The translations under genes were made by a program, and so were the position numbers. Positions 52,164-60,841 of a stretch of 64,000 bases of DNA are shown piece after piece. The stretch comes from Catellatospora vulcania (lineage in GTDB: Bacteria > Actinomycetota > Actinomycetes > Mycobacteriales > Micromonosporaceae). Below the pieces are notes generated by a model. The model did no database searches and was not told the DNA's origin. It was given only the letters and a program-made list of their open reading frames with translations. The stretch is from contig NZ_WARX01000036.1 in the NCBI RefSeq assembly GCF_009720385.1, positions 1 to 64,000 of the forward strand, in the 5' to 3' direction. Numbering within the stretch: position 1 is the stretch's first letter; the number at the start of each line of letters is the position of its first letter.

Positions 52164-52200
52164 CCCGGCGGCCTCGACCCGCGCCGCCGACGACGTCCGG

Positions 52201-52261
52201 CAGTTTCGGGGAAACTGCTGCTATCGACCGCCGGATTCCCGCAGTTTCCCCGAAACTGCGG
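52201..52261. repeat. Family-4 palindrome
   Basis: CAGTTTCGGGGAAACTGC and GCAGTTTCCCCGAAACTG arms, each itself nearly palindromic. Between the convergent helicase and DUF5685 genes; copy two of the family. Confidence 0.9.
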
Positions 52262-52300
52262 AGCCGGCGCGGGCGCCGGCGCGGGGGCGGGGGTGGGGGG

Positions 52301-53473
52301 TCAGCAGTCGCAGTCGCAGCAGTCGCAGTGTTTGCAGAGTCTGCAGCAGTCGCAGGCGTCGCAGCAGTTGCCGCAGTCGCCGCAGCTGGCGCACCAGCCC
52401 TCGCGGGGCAGGCCGCGCCACGGGCCGGGGTAGGGGTCGCGGCAGCAGACCTGGCAGGTGCAGCACATCCAGCTCGCGACTGCGCAGCCGAAGATCGGCC
52501 CGCGGGTGCTCGGCGGCAGCTCCACCTGCGGCCACCAGCATGAGCCGCTGCCCGGCGGCTTGGGCGCCTTCGGTTGGCGGCCCTTCTTGCCGGGCTGGAT
52601 GACCGGTGGGTAGTACTGCGGGTCCGCGCCCGCGAAGGTGCGCTCGATGGCGTGCTCGACCTCGTGCACGAGCAGCCGGTGCACCAGCTTCGCGTCGGTG
52701 AAGGCCACCTCGTCCAGGGCCAGCCGGATGCCCGCCGCCGCGTCCCGCGCCAGCACCCCGGCCTGCGCGAACGACGACCCGGTCGCGAGCAGCGGGTTCC
52801 ACGCCCCGGCGGCCCGGTCGGCGGCGAGGTCCTCGACCGCGTCGAGCAGGTGGGCTATCCGGCCGAAGAAACGTCCCGCCTCGGCCAGCGGTTCGGCGTT
52901 GCCGGGGCGCCCGGCGAGCACCGCGGTGTGCGCGAACGCGGCGGCGGTGGCGAGTTCGGTGGGCTCGGTGACGGTGAGCAGCGACCCGCCCAGCGTGACG
53001 GCCCGCTCGACCTCCCGCTGGCCGTGCACCGCGGCCAGCAGCACCCCGGTGTCCAGGCCAAGGTCCAGACCGGACCGGTGGGCTCGGGCCGCCCAGCGTC
53101 GCGCGACCAGGCGCGCGCCCGCGGCGACCGGGCGGCGGGCGTACGCGCCGTCGCCGTCCGCGGCGTGGTCGGATAGCTTGGCCGAGGCCAGCACCAGGGA
53201 GACCGTCGCGGCCAGGCGTGCGCCCGTGCCGTCGGCCACGGCCGCGGTGCGCATGCCGCGCAGCGGGCACGGCCCGGCGGTACGCCGTTGCAGGGTCGTC
53301 AGCTGCGCCTGGGTCAGCGCGGAGATGATCAGGCCGTCGTAGTTGGTGACGATGCGGGCCGCCTGGCCGTGCTCGTCACGCAGCGCCAGGCACAGCCCGC
53401 ACAGGTGGCCGAGCCACTCGCTGTGCAGGCGGTCGGGGAGGCTGTGCGCGCAGGGGCGAATGATGCCGAACAC
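52301..53473 (-). CDS. DUF5685 protein with extreme Cys-rich C-terminal tail
   Basis: 390 aa. N-terminal DUF5685 signature MFGIIRPCAHSLP and HLCGLCLALRDEHGQAARI; a helical middle with HEVEHAIERTF. The last about 75 residues hold roughly 25 Cys: SWMCCTCQVCCRDP, then CASCGDCGNCCDAC and a final CDCCDCDC run. It resembles a metallothionein-like or multinuclear metal-binding tail. The C-terminus is encoded by short GCAGTC repeats, which may make it length-variable. Function unknown. Confidence 0.85.
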   Translation of the reverse strand: MFGIIRPCAHSLPDRLHSEWLGHLCGLCLALRDEHGQAARIVTNYDGLIISALTQAQLTTLQRRTAGPCPLRGMRTAAVADGTGARLAATVSLVLASAKLSDHAADGDGAYARRPVAAGARLVARRWAARAHRSGLDLGLDTGVLLAAVHGQREVERAVTLGGSLLTVTEPTELATAAAFAHTAVLAGRPGNAEPLAEAGRFFGRIAHLLDAVEDLAADRAAGAWNPLLATGSSFAQAGVLARDAAAGIRLALDEVAFTDAKLVHRLLVHEVEHAIERTFAGADPQYYPPVIQPGKKGRQPKAPKPPGSGSCWWPQVELPPSTRGPIFGCAVASWMCCTCQVCCRDPYPGPWRGLPREGWCASCGDCGNCCDACDCCRLCKHCDCCDCDC

Positions 53474-53554
53474 GGGCGCAGCCTAGGCCACGCTGTCACC
53501 CCGCCCCAGGGGCCGCCGACCCTCCGGACATCGGTCCTGATCACAGCGCCGCGC

Positions 53555-53669
53555 CGGAATGCGGCCGCAGCTACAGGTGCAGACCGGTCGCCCCGAATGC
53601 GGCCGCAGCTACAGGTGCAGACCGGTGGCCCGGAACGCGGCCGCGGTCACAGGTACAGACCGGTGGCGT
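53555..53669. repeat. 38-39-bp tandem duplication of the groES-like 3' end
   Basis: Three units of GAATGCGGCCGCAGCTACAG followed by GTGCAGACCGGT. The third overlaps the last codons and stop of the GroES-like gene; the first two lie downstream as noncoding duplicates. Confidence 0.85.
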
Positions 53670-53988
53670 CGGGCTCCACCCGCGAGGCGGCCACCGCGTG
53701 CACGTCGCGTTCGCGCAGCAGCACGTACGCCTCCCCGTGCAGTTCCACCTCGGAGCGCTCGTCCGGGTCGAACAGCACCCGGTCGCCGACCTGGATCGCG
53801 CGCACGTGCGGGCCGACGCCGACGGCGGTGGCCCAGGACAGCCGCGTGCCGACCGAGGCGGTGGCCGGGATCACCAGGCCCGCGGACGAGCGCCGCTCCC
53901 CCTCGGCCGCCTCCTGCTTGACCAGGACCCGGTCGTGCAGCAGGCGGATCGGCAGGCCGGTCTCGGCGGTGGCTGGATTGAGTGTCAC
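53647..53988 (-). CDS. GroES-family co-chaperonin-like protein
   Basis: 113 aa, GTG 53988. Cpn10 fold: LPIRLLHDRVLVKQEAAEGE, GLVIPATAS (mobile loop region), VQVGDRV-type IQVGDRVLFDPDERSEVELHGEAYVLLRERDV. No groEL is adjacent, so this is a divergent or orphan GroES paralogue, as seen in several actinobacteria. Its 3' end is tandemly duplicated downstream. Divergent from the AI-2E gene. Confidence 0.9.
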   Translation of the reverse strand: MTLNPATAETGLPIRLLHDRVLVKQEAAEGERRSSAGLVIPATASVGTRLSWATAVGVGPHVRAIQVGDRVLFDPDERSEVELHGEAYVLLRERDVHAVAASRVEPDATGLYL

Positions 53989-54069
53989 GCCGGTCAGGGT
54001 ACTTCCCCGATGGTGCGGTGGTCGCAGGCGACTAACGTGGTGATGTTGCCTGTGCCCGGGAGGACACCA

Positions 54070-55329
54070 GTGGGTCGTTTGGACAACTTCAAGGCGAACG
54101 TGCGGCGCGCCTACGAGGCGAGCCGTGCCAGCGCCCGCGCCAAGCGCGAGCAGGAGGAGCGCGAGCGCGTCGACGCCGAGCAGCCGCTGCCCGAGCCGGC
54201 CGAGCCCGAGCTGATGCATGCCTCCACGGCCAGCCGCGACGACGTCGACGTGCCGTACGCGCTGCGCATCGGCGGGGCCTGGGCCTGGCGCATCATCGTG
54301 CTCGGCTTCCTGCTGGTCTACCTGCTGCAGTTCCTCGGCAAGATCAGCATCGTCATCGTGCCGGTGCTGATCGCCATGCTGCTGGCCGCGCTGCTGGCGC
54401 CCGCCGTGCGCTGGCTGAACCACATCCGGGTGCACCGGTCGCTGGCCACCGCGATCGTGGTGCTGGTCGGGCTGGCCGCGGTCGCCGGCACGCTGACCAT
54501 GGTGATCAACCAGTTCGTCAACGGGCTGCCCGACCTGACCAAGAACGCGGCGGAGGGCGTGCAGCAGATCCAGACCTGGCTCAAGAACGGCCCGCTGCAC
54601 CTGACCGACGCGCAGCTGGGCAGTGCGATCGACTCGGTCACCAAGAGCATCACGACGAACAAGGAAGCCCTGACCACCGGCGCGATCACCACCGCGACGA
54701 CCGTGTTCGAGGTCCTCAGCGGCCTGTTCCTGGTGATCTTCACGCTCTTCTTCTTCCTGCGTGACGGCCGCGTCATCTGGCGCTTCCTGCTGCGCCTGGT
54801 GCCCAACCAGGCCCGCGAGCCGCTGGACCGGGCCGGGGTCGCCGCGTGGGCTTCGCTGGGCGCTTACGTGCGGGCCACCGTGCTGGTCGCGTTCATCGAC
54901 GCGGTCGGCATCGGCATCGCGCTGGCCATCCTGCGGGTGCCGTTCGCGCTGCCGCTGGCCGCGCTGGTGTTCCTCGGCGCGTTCATCCCGATCGTCGGCG
55001 CCACCCTGTCCGGTGCGGTCGCGGTGCTGGTCGCCCTGGTCACCAACGGCCCGCTGACGGCGCTGCTGGTGCTGGCCGCGGTCATTGCCATCCAGCAGAT
55101 CGAGGGCCACCTGCTCCAGCCGCTGATCATGGGCCGGGCGGTGGCCATCCACCCGCTCGCCGTGATCCTCGGCATCGCCGCGGGGGTGGTGCTGGCCGGG
55201 ATCGTGGGCGCGCTGATCGCCGTACCGCTGATCGCGGTCCTCAACACGGCGATTCGGCAGCTGGCCGGACGCCCGCAGCCGGAACCGGATTCGGTGATCG
55301 TCAAGGCGCCGCCCGTGCCCACCGCCTGA
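54070..55329 (+). CDS. AI-2E family transporter
   Basis: 419 aa; GGGAGGACACCA precedes the GTG. N-terminal Arg-rich cytoplasmic part, then eight or so helices of the PerM/AI-2E exporter family: LLAPAVRWLNHIRVHRSLAT, LFFFLRDGRVIWRFLLRLVP, FIPIVGATLSGAVAVLVAL and IEGHLLQPLIMGRAVAIHPL (a family hallmark). Substrate unknown; members export AI-2 or act as Na+/H+ antiporters. Confidence 0.93.
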   Translation: MGRLDNFKANVRRAYEASRASARAKREQEERERVDAEQPLPEPAEPELMHASTASRDDVDVPYALRIGGAWAWRIIVLGFLLVYLLQFLGKISIVIVPVLIAMLLAALLAPAVRWLNHIRVHRSLATAIVVLVGLAAVAGTLTMVINQFVNGLPDLTKNAAEGVQQIQTWLKNGPLHLTDAQLGSAIDSVTKSITTNKEALTTGAITTATTVFEVLSGLFLVIFTLFFFLRDGRVIWRFLLRLVPNQAREPLDRAGVAAWASLGAYVRATVLVAFIDAVGIGIALAILRVPFALPLAALVFLGAFIPIVGATLSGAVAVLVALVTNGPLTALLVLAAVIAIQQIEGHLLQPLIMGRAVAIHPLAVILGIAAGVVLAGIVGALIAVPLIAVLNTAIRQLAGRPQPEPDSVIVKAPPVPTA

Positions 55330-55341
55330 GGCACGAAACGA

Positions 55342-55377
55342 GAAGGGCTCCGCCGGTATCGACCGGCGGAGCCCTTC
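55342..55377. terminator. Strong bidirectional terminator
   Basis: GAAGGGCTCCGCCGGT-ATCG-ACCGGCGGAGCCCTTC: a perfect 16-bp stem with a tetraloop and TTCTTCG tail, between convergent AI-2E and PrsW genes. Confidence 0.92.
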
Positions 55378-55395
55378 TTCGTCGCGGCAGCGGCG

Positions 55396-56823
55396 TCAGG
55401 ACGCCTGCGGCGGGTAATACGGCTGCGGCGGGTACGGGTACCCCGGCTGCGGGTACGCCGGGTACGCGGGTGCGGGCGGGGGCAGCAGCACCGGCACCGG
55501 CACCACGGGCTCGGCGGGCATGGGCACCGTGCGGGTCACCCCGTCCGGGAACGTCATCCGGTACGCCGTCCCGTCGAAGAAGGACGGCGGCACCTGCGGG
55601 TCGCGGCCCACGAACATTGCCCGCGTGCCACTGACCACCATCAGCAGATCGCGCTCCTCCGCGACGCTGCGGGCCTGGTCGGCGGGGTTCTCGTCAAGGC
55701 CGCGGTTCATGCCGTCGCGCACCAGCGCCAGCCGCGTCGCGGCGAACTGGAACTCCTTCATCGCCTTGCGGCCCGGCTCCCCGGCGACGCGCTTGGCCCA
55801 GACCCGGGCGGCGTGCCGCCGGGCCAGCGTGCCCATCGCCGCCACCTCGGGCGGGGTGAGCCAGCCCGCCGTGGCGTACGCGGGCAGCACCTGCAACGCC
55901 AGGCGGCCCTCCCGGGCTCGTACCCACAGCGCGACGCCGATCGCCGTCAGGAACACCGGCACCATGACCGCGATGTAGCCGTACAGGAAGAAGTAGGGGC
56001 TGATCTCGGCGGACAGGGTCGCCATCAGGTTCCACGAGCCGTGCAGCATCATCGCCAGCAGCAGCCCGCCCACCGGCGCGCACCAGCGCACCCAGCTGCT
56101 GGCCGAGCGCGCCGCGATGCCGATGCCGATGCCGGTCATCGAGGTGAACAGCGGGTGCGCGAACCCGGAGATCAGGATGCGGCCCAGGAACATGCCGAAG
56201 ACAAGCTGCGCCCCGGAGTACGGGCCCCACTGCTCGTTGCCCGCGTAGAAGCCGTGCCCGCCCAGGTAGAGGATGTTCTCCACCATCGCGAAGCCGACCC
56301 CGGACAGGCCGCAGTAGACGATGCCGTCGGTGATGCCGGACAGCTCGCGGCGGCGGCGCCAGAGGATCCACAGCGGGAACGCCGCCTTGCCCAGCTCCTC
56401 GATGAACGGCGCGACGACCGTGGCGACCACCGCGTCGGGCAGCGTGACCACGTTCAGCCAACCGGTGAAGAAGGAGTTGACGCCGAGCGCCAGCAGCGTC
56501 GCCGGGAACGCGCCCCACAGGAAGCTGATCACCAGCAGTCGCGGCGGCTCGGGTTCGTACCGGTCTAGCCAGAGGAAGGCTGCGATCAGCACCGGCACCG
56601 GCAGCAGCGCCGCGGACAGGCCGACCGCGAACGCGAGCGGCCCGATCTTCCAGCCCAGGTAGCCGAGCATGCCCAGGGCCGAGCCGCCGACCACGACGAT
56701 CGCGAGCAGCAGCGGCAGCCAGCGCCGCGGGCGCTTGAGCGGCAGTGTCGGCTCCGGCAGCAGCGGCGGCAGGCCCAGCCCGGCCGTGCCGGGTGCGGTC
56801 CCAGGAGTCGGGAGGTCGGACAT
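55396..56823 (-). CDS. PrsW-family intramembrane metalloprotease
   Basis: 475 aa. About ten helices. Catalytic-type motifs: VVAPFIEELGKAAFPLW (EExxK), GFAHPLFTSMTGIGIG (His) and MMLHGSWNLMA (His). In Bacillus, PrsW cleaves an anti-sigma factor; the actinobacterial homologue's substrate is unknown. The N-terminus is Pro-rich; the C-terminal 60 residues are Pro/Tyr-rich (PAYPQPGYPYPPQPYYPP). Confidence 0.93.
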   Translation of the reverse strand: MSDLPTPGTAPGTAGLGLPPLLPEPTLPLKRPRRWLPLLLAIVVVGGSALGMLGYLGWKIGPLAFAVGLSAALLPVPVLIAAFLWLDRYEPEPPRLLVISFLWGAFPATLLALGVNSFFTGWLNVVTLPDAVVATVVAPFIEELGKAAFPLWILWRRRRELSGITDGIVYCGLSGVGFAMVENILYLGGHGFYAGNEQWGPYSGAQLVFGMFLGRILISGFAHPLFTSMTGIGIGIAARSASSWVRWCAPVGGLLLAMMLHGSWNLMATLSAEISPYFFLYGYIAVMVPVFLTAIGVALWVRAREGRLALQVLPAYATAGWLTPPEVAAMGTLARRHAARVWAKRVAGEPGRKAMKEFQFAATRLALVRDGMNRGLDENPADQARSVAEERDLLMVVSGTRAMFVGRDPQVPPSFFDGTAYRMTFPDGVTRTVPMPAEPVVPVPVLLPPPAPAYPAYPQPGYPYPPQPYYPPQAS

Positions 56824-56856
56824 GGGCGCAGCCTACCTCCGCTATGCTCGGCGAAA

Positions 56857-57024
56857 GGTCACGAGTGTCAGCCGCTCTCACATTCGCCTGCGCAAGCAGT
56901 CGAAAGTGTCGAAAGATGGAGCAAAGCCCCGGCTTGCTGACCGGCAACCCTCTGTAGTTCGCGGTGGGGTGCCCCGGGTGATGACCGGGCCCAGCCCGTT
57001 GTCGTGCTGGGCAAGCGCGGACCC
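56857..57024 (+). ncRNA. SAM-IV-type riboswitch
   Basis: Characteristic elements in order: GGTCACGAGTGTCAGC (56857-56872), AAGCCCCGGCTTGCTGACCG (from about 56924), GGCAACCCTC, GCGGTGGGGTGCCCC, GGGTGATGACC, a GCCCAGC/GCTGGGC hairpin and GCAAGCGCGGACC. P1 is GGTCA/TGACC and P2 GTCAGC/GCTGAC. From memory of the Streptomyces consensus, this is SAM-IV; there is a 48-nt insertion (56873-56920) between the two P2 strands that I do not recall in the consensus. Likely controls the downstream class V aminotransferase in response to S-adenosylmethionine. Confidence 0.82.
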
Positions 57025-57122
57025 ATGCCTCCGCCAGTGGCCCGTCCTGACGACCGCCTGCACGGCGGAACGCCGAGGACTTCCACCGGCGGCCCAGGGG
57101 TCCCAGACCCCGGAGGTGCCCC

Positions 57123-58397
57123 ATGACCGCTATCGCCCAACGACCCTGCAGCGCCGTCGAGGCAGCCGAGGTCACGCCCTTGCGCGTGGCCGCAGCCGAG
57201 CTGACCGTGCTCGGCGTGCCCGGCCAGATCAACCTCGACTACGCCGCCACCGCTCCCTGCCTGCGGGCCGCCGCCGACGCGGTCAGCGCACTGCTGCCCT
57301 GGTACGGCTCGGTGCACCGGGGCGCGGGGGCCCTGTCGCAGCGCTGCACGCTGGAGTACGAACGCGCCCGGCAGACGGTCGGCGACTTCGTCGGCGCGCG
57401 CGAGACCGACCACGTCGTGTTCACCCGCAACACGACCGACGCGCTGAACCTGCTGGCGCACGTGCTGCCCGCGGGCACCACGGTCATCACGTACGCCGGT
57501 GAGCACCACGCCAACCTGCTGCCCTGGTCCAACGCGGTGCGCCTGCCGGTGCCGGGCTCGCCCGACGCCGCGGTGCGCTACCTGGCCGCCGCGCTGGCCG
57601 AGGTGCGCCGCGGCAACGCCGACGGCGAGATCCTGGTCGCCGTCACCGGTGCCAGCAACGTCACCGGCGAGCTGTGGCCGGTCGCGCAGCTGGCCCTGAT
57701 CGCGCACCGGTTCGGCGCGCGGATCGTGCTCGACGCGGCGCAGCTCGCCCCGCACGTGCCGGTCGACCTGACCGCGCTCGACGTCGATTATGTGGCGCTG
57801 TCCGGGCACAAGCTCTACGCGCCGTTCGGCGCGGGCGTGCTCGTCGGCCGCGGCGACTGGCTCGACACCGCCCAGCCCTACCTGGCCGGCGGCGGCGCGA
57901 CCAGCGGCGTCGGCGACGCCACCCACGACGTGCGGTGGACCACCGGCCCGGCCCGGCACGAGGCGGGCACGCCCAACCTGCTCGGCGCGGTGGCGCTGGC
58001 CGCCGTGTGCGCCACCTTGGAGGCCGCCGACCGGTACGCGCTGCACGCCGAGGAGCAGCGCCTGCTGGGCAGGCTCCGGGCCGGGCTGGCCGAGCTGCCC
58101 GACGTGGCGGAGCTGCGCACCTTCGACGCCGACGCGGCCCGGATCGGCGTGGTCTCCTTCGCCGTGCGCGGCCGCGACTCCGCCGAGATCGCCCAGCGGC
58201 TGGCCCGCGAGCACAACATCGGCGTGCGCGACGGCCTGTTCTGCGCCCACCCGCTGGCCCGCCGCCTGCTCGGCGAGGCGTCGGTGCGGGCCGGCTGGGA
58301 CGGCGTGCCAGCCACCGCGCTGCGCGCCAGCATCGGCATCGGCACCACCGACGCCGACGTGGACACGTTCGTCGCCGCGCTGCGCGCCATCGTCTGA
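57123..58397 (+). CDS. Class V aminotransferase / cysteine-desulfurase-like enzyme
   Basis: 424 aa; GGAGGTGCCCC precedes the ATG. Fold-type I PLP enzyme: NLDYAATAPCLRAAADAV, VFTRNTTDALNLLAHVLP, YAGEHHANLLPW, IVLDAAQLAPH and the Schiff-base Lys in ALSGHKLYAPFGAGVLVGR. Closest by eye to SufS/IscS-type or selenocysteine-lyase-like enzymes, though no clear catalytic Cys loop is obvious. A SAM-IV riboswitch upstream places it in sulfur or methionine metabolism. Confidence 0.9.
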   Translation: MTAIAQRPCSAVEAAEVTPLRVAAAELTVLGVPGQINLDYAATAPCLRAAADAVSALLPWYGSVHRGAGALSQRCTLEYERARQTVGDFVGARETDHVVFTRNTTDALNLLAHVLPAGTTVITYAGEHHANLLPWSNAVRLPVPGSPDAAVRYLAAALAEVRRGNADGEILVAVTGASNVTGELWPVAQLALIAHRFGARIVLDAAQLAPHVPVDLTALDVDYVALSGHKLYAPFGAGVLVGRGDWLDTAQPYLAGGGATSGVGDATHDVRWTTGPARHEAGTPNLLGAVALAAVCATLEAADRYALHAEEQRLLGRLRAGLAELPDVAELRTFDADAARIGVVSFAVRGRDSAEIAQRLAREHNIGVRDGLFCAHPLARRLLGEASVRAGWDGVPATALRASIGIGTTDADVDTFVAALRAIV

Positions 58398-58463
58398 CCT
58401 AGCGCCACGTCGCCTGAACCCGCGCCAAGGCAACGGCCGGTGGCCCGTTCCGGGTCACCGGCC

Positions 58464-59678
58464 TTAATCGCTCTTCGGCGCGGCGGCGCCCTCTTCGCCA
58501 TTCGGCGGCGCGGCGCCGCCCTCTTCGCCCTTCGGCACGGCACCGGTCTCCGCACGGCTCAACCGATACGGGTCGATCCGACCGACGGCTCTCCTGATCT
58601 GCCGCTCCGCGTCCTCACGCGACAGCTGGGCGGCCTGCAGCAGGTCCGTCGCCGTCGAGCGCACCTGCGCGAACACCACCTCGCCGGAGAACCCCAGACC
58701 CGCCTGATGGGCCTCCCGGGCCTCCCGAACGGCGTGCACCGCGGCCTGCGCCGCCTGCTCCGGCTCGATCGCGTCGGCCAGCTCGCGGCGCAGCGACGAC
58801 ACCGACCGCGCCAGCGCGTGCACGGCGGCGACCAGGGAGGCCGGCACCGGTTCGCCGTCGCGGATCATCGACACGATGCGGCGTACCAGCACCCGGCTGT
58901 TGCGCAGCGAGCGCGCCAGATGGTCCGCGGCCTCGATGTATGCCGACAGCAGGCCGTGCTTGCCCCAGTGCAGCGGGGCGATGGTCGCCAGCTCCTTGCT
59001 CGTCTTCAGCGACTCGCCGAACGACCGCAGGTGCGACTCCGCCTCCCGCATGCGGTCCAGCGCCTCCTGCGCCACCGCCGCGTCGCCGTGCGCCAGCGCC
59101 TCGGCCGCCTCGTCGAGCCCGTCGGCGAGCGCGTCCATCAGCGGCCCGACCGCCCGCTTCACCTCGGTCAGCGGGTTCAGCGGCAGCAGTAGCGCCATCA
59201 CCAGCAGCGCGATGCCGCCGCCGACGACCGCGTCGACGAAGCGGCTGAGGTAGTAGTCGCTGGTGATCGGCAGCAGCGTGGCGACCAGGATGCCGGACGA
59301 GGCCGCCTGGCTCACCAGCGACGCCGAGCCGCCGATGAAGATGGCCAGGTTGATCGCGAGCAGCACCACCAGCGACACCTGCCAGGCGCCCCGGCCGATC
59401 ACCAGGATCAGCAGCTCGCCGAGCAGGATGCCGACCGCGTTGCCGGCCACGATCTCGGCCGCGCGCCGCATCCGCTGCCCCACCGAGATGGCCAGCGTGA
59501 CCACGGCCGCGATCGGCGCGAAGAACGGCTGGAAGTGGCCGAGCAGGTCGTGCGCCACGTACCAGGCCAGCCCCGCCGCGACCGCGGCCTGCACGGACAG
59601 GATGACGCTGCCGCGCACCCGCCGCACCCGGTCGCGCAGCGTGACCCGCGTGCGGCGGCCCAGCTCGGCGGCGTCCAT
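58464..59678 (-). CDS. FUSC/aromatic-acid-exporter-like membrane protein
   Basis: 404 aa from ATG 59678 (GTG 59681 adjacent). FUSC-type: six N-terminal helices (VQAAVAAGLAWYVAHDLLGH, FFAPIAAVVTLAISVGQRMR...), then a long cytoplasmic helical domain (AADHLARSLRNSRVLVRRIV). C-terminal low-complexity repeat (PKGEEGGAAPPNGEEGAAAP). Possible aromatic-compound export; substrate unknown. Confidence 0.87.
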   Translation of the reverse strand: MDAAELGRRTRVTLRDRVRRVRGSVILSVQAAVAAGLAWYVAHDLLGHFQPFFAPIAAVVTLAISVGQRMRRAAEIVAGNAVGILLGELLILVIGRGAWQVSLVVLLAINLAIFIGGSASLVSQAASSGILVATLLPITSDYYLSRFVDAVVGGGIALLVMALLLPLNPLTEVKRAVGPLMDALADGLDEAAEALAHGDAAVAQEALDRMREAESHLRSFGESLKTSKELATIAPLHWGKHGLLSAYIEAADHLARSLRNSRVLVRRIVSMIRDGEPVPASLVAAVHALARSVSSLRRELADAIEPEQAAQAAVHAVREAREAHQAGLGFSGEVVFAQVRSTATDLLQAAQLSREDAERQIRRAVGRIDPYRLSRAETGAVPKGEEGGAAPPNGEEGAAAPKSD

Positions 59679-59735
59679 CACCTAACTGTGGCCTACCCCG
59701 CACCGCGAGCCGGACGGATGCGCCAAGATTTGGCC

Positions 59736-60371
59736 ATGGCCACCGAGACGACCCCGCTCACCGCCGACCGGTTCGCCGCCACGGCCCGCGCCGCCGGGGC
59801 CACCGGTCCCGACAGCGTGCTGGCCGAGGTCGGCACCGAGCTGATCAACCGGTGGTCGGAGCCGCAGCGGCACTACCACACCGTGGAACACCTGGCCGCG
59901 TGCCTGGAACTGGTCGGCGACGAGCCGGCGGTCGCGCTGGCGGTGTGGGGCCACGACGCGGTCTACGACCCGACGGCGGCGGACAACGAGGAACGCAGCG
60001 CCGTGCTCACCGCCGAGCTGCTGACCGAGTGCCGGCTGCCGATCGCGGTGATCGAGGAGGTCACCCGCCTGGTACGCCTCACCGCCGGCCACTCGGTGGC
60101 CCCCGGCGACCGCAACGGTGCCCTGCTGGCCGACGCCGACCTGGCCGTCCTCGCCGCCCCGTGGCCCGACTACGTGCACTACGTGGCCGCCGTCCGCGCC
60201 GAGTACGCCCACGTCCCCGACGAGCTGTGGCGCATCGGCCGCAGCACCGTCCTGCAGTCCCTGCTGGCCTTACCCACCCTCTACCACCACACCCCCCACC
60301 TGGAGTCCCCCGCCCGCGCCAACCTCCGCCGCGAACTGTCCTCCCTCACCCCGACCCCACCCCCGGGTTGA
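59736..60371 (+). CDS. HD-superfamily metal-dependent phosphohydrolase
   Basis: 211 aa from ATG 59736; ATG 59718 is in frame. HD fold: RHYHTVEHLAACLE (H...H), VWGHDAVYDPTAADNEERSA (HD), RLTAGHSVAPGDRNGALLADADLAVL (conserved acid). Likely nucleotide phosphohydrolase. The TGA stop lies in the first bases of a family-2 palindrome. Confidence 0.9.
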   Translation: MATETTPLTADRFAATARAAGATGPDSVLAEVGTELINRWSEPQRHYHTVEHLAACLELVGDEPAVALAVWGHDAVYDPTAADNEERSAVLTAELLTECRLPIAVIEEVTRLVRLTAGHSVAPGDRNGALLADADLAVLAAPWPDYVHYVAAVRAEYAHVPDELWRIGRSTVLQSLLALPTLYHHTPHLESPARANLRRELSSLTPTPPPG

Positions 60372-60426
60372 TCATGAACTTATGGCACGGGTCAGCGGCG
60401 TGCCGCCGACACAACTTCATGATCAC
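60367..60426. repeat. Family-2 palindrome, left member of a pair
   Basis: GTTGATCATGAACTTATGGC ... CACAACTTCATGATCAC; partner at 60482. Supplies the stop codon of the HD-hydrolase gene. Confidence 0.9.
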
Positions 60427-60481
60427 CTTCGCGTGCCACCATCCGGTCGGCCGGCGGGCAACAGAGGCAGGCAGCTCCATC

Positions 60482-60539
60482 GATCATGAGGTTGTGGCCA
60501 CGACACGCCGCCGAGCCGTGCCATAAGTTCATGATCAAC
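60482..60539. repeat. Family-2 palindrome, right member of a pair
   Basis: Inverse orientation: GATCATGAGGTTGTGGCCAC ... GCCATAAGTTCATGATCAAC. Supplies the stop codon of the DUF4031 gene. Confidence 0.9.
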
Positions 60540-60819
60540 GCGGAGGGGCGGGTGCTGCGCGGGTGAGGTGCTTGGGGATGCGGAGGTTGGCGGCGCGGAG
60601 CATGCGGGCGATGTCGCGGGAGGTGGCGTAGCGGGCGCCGAGCCACAGGGCGACCGGGACGCGCTCGGCGGGGATGTCGTAGTGGTCGCGGTCGAAGCCG
60701 CGGCGGGGAGCACCCAGCAACTCGGCGAACACGTGCAGTTCCGCCAGCGACACGTCGCTGACCAGATGCGCCCACAGCCGGCCGTGCGCGGGCCAGACCG
60801 GGCTGTCGACATGGATCAC
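60535..60819 (-). CDS. DUF4031 protein
   Basis: 94 aa; GTG 60819. Short family with an IHVDSPVWPAHGRLWAHLVSD start and LHVFAELLGAPRRGFDRDHYDIP; catalytic role unknown, sometimes near HD hydrolases. TGA derived from the right family-2 palindrome. Divergent from the GlcD-like gene by 22 bp. Confidence 0.88.
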   Translation of the reverse strand: MIHVDSPVWPAHGRLWAHLVSDVSLAELHVFAELLGAPRRGFDRDHYDIPAERVPVALWLGARYATSRDIARMLRAANLRIPKHLTRAAPAPPR

Positions 60820-60841
60820 GCGTCCACGCTAGCGTGCGAAG

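Noticed and set aside
54318-54806. Minus-strand open frame antisense to the AI-2E gene
   Set aside because: No domain, Ser/Arg-rich and fully covered by a convincing membrane protein on the other strand.
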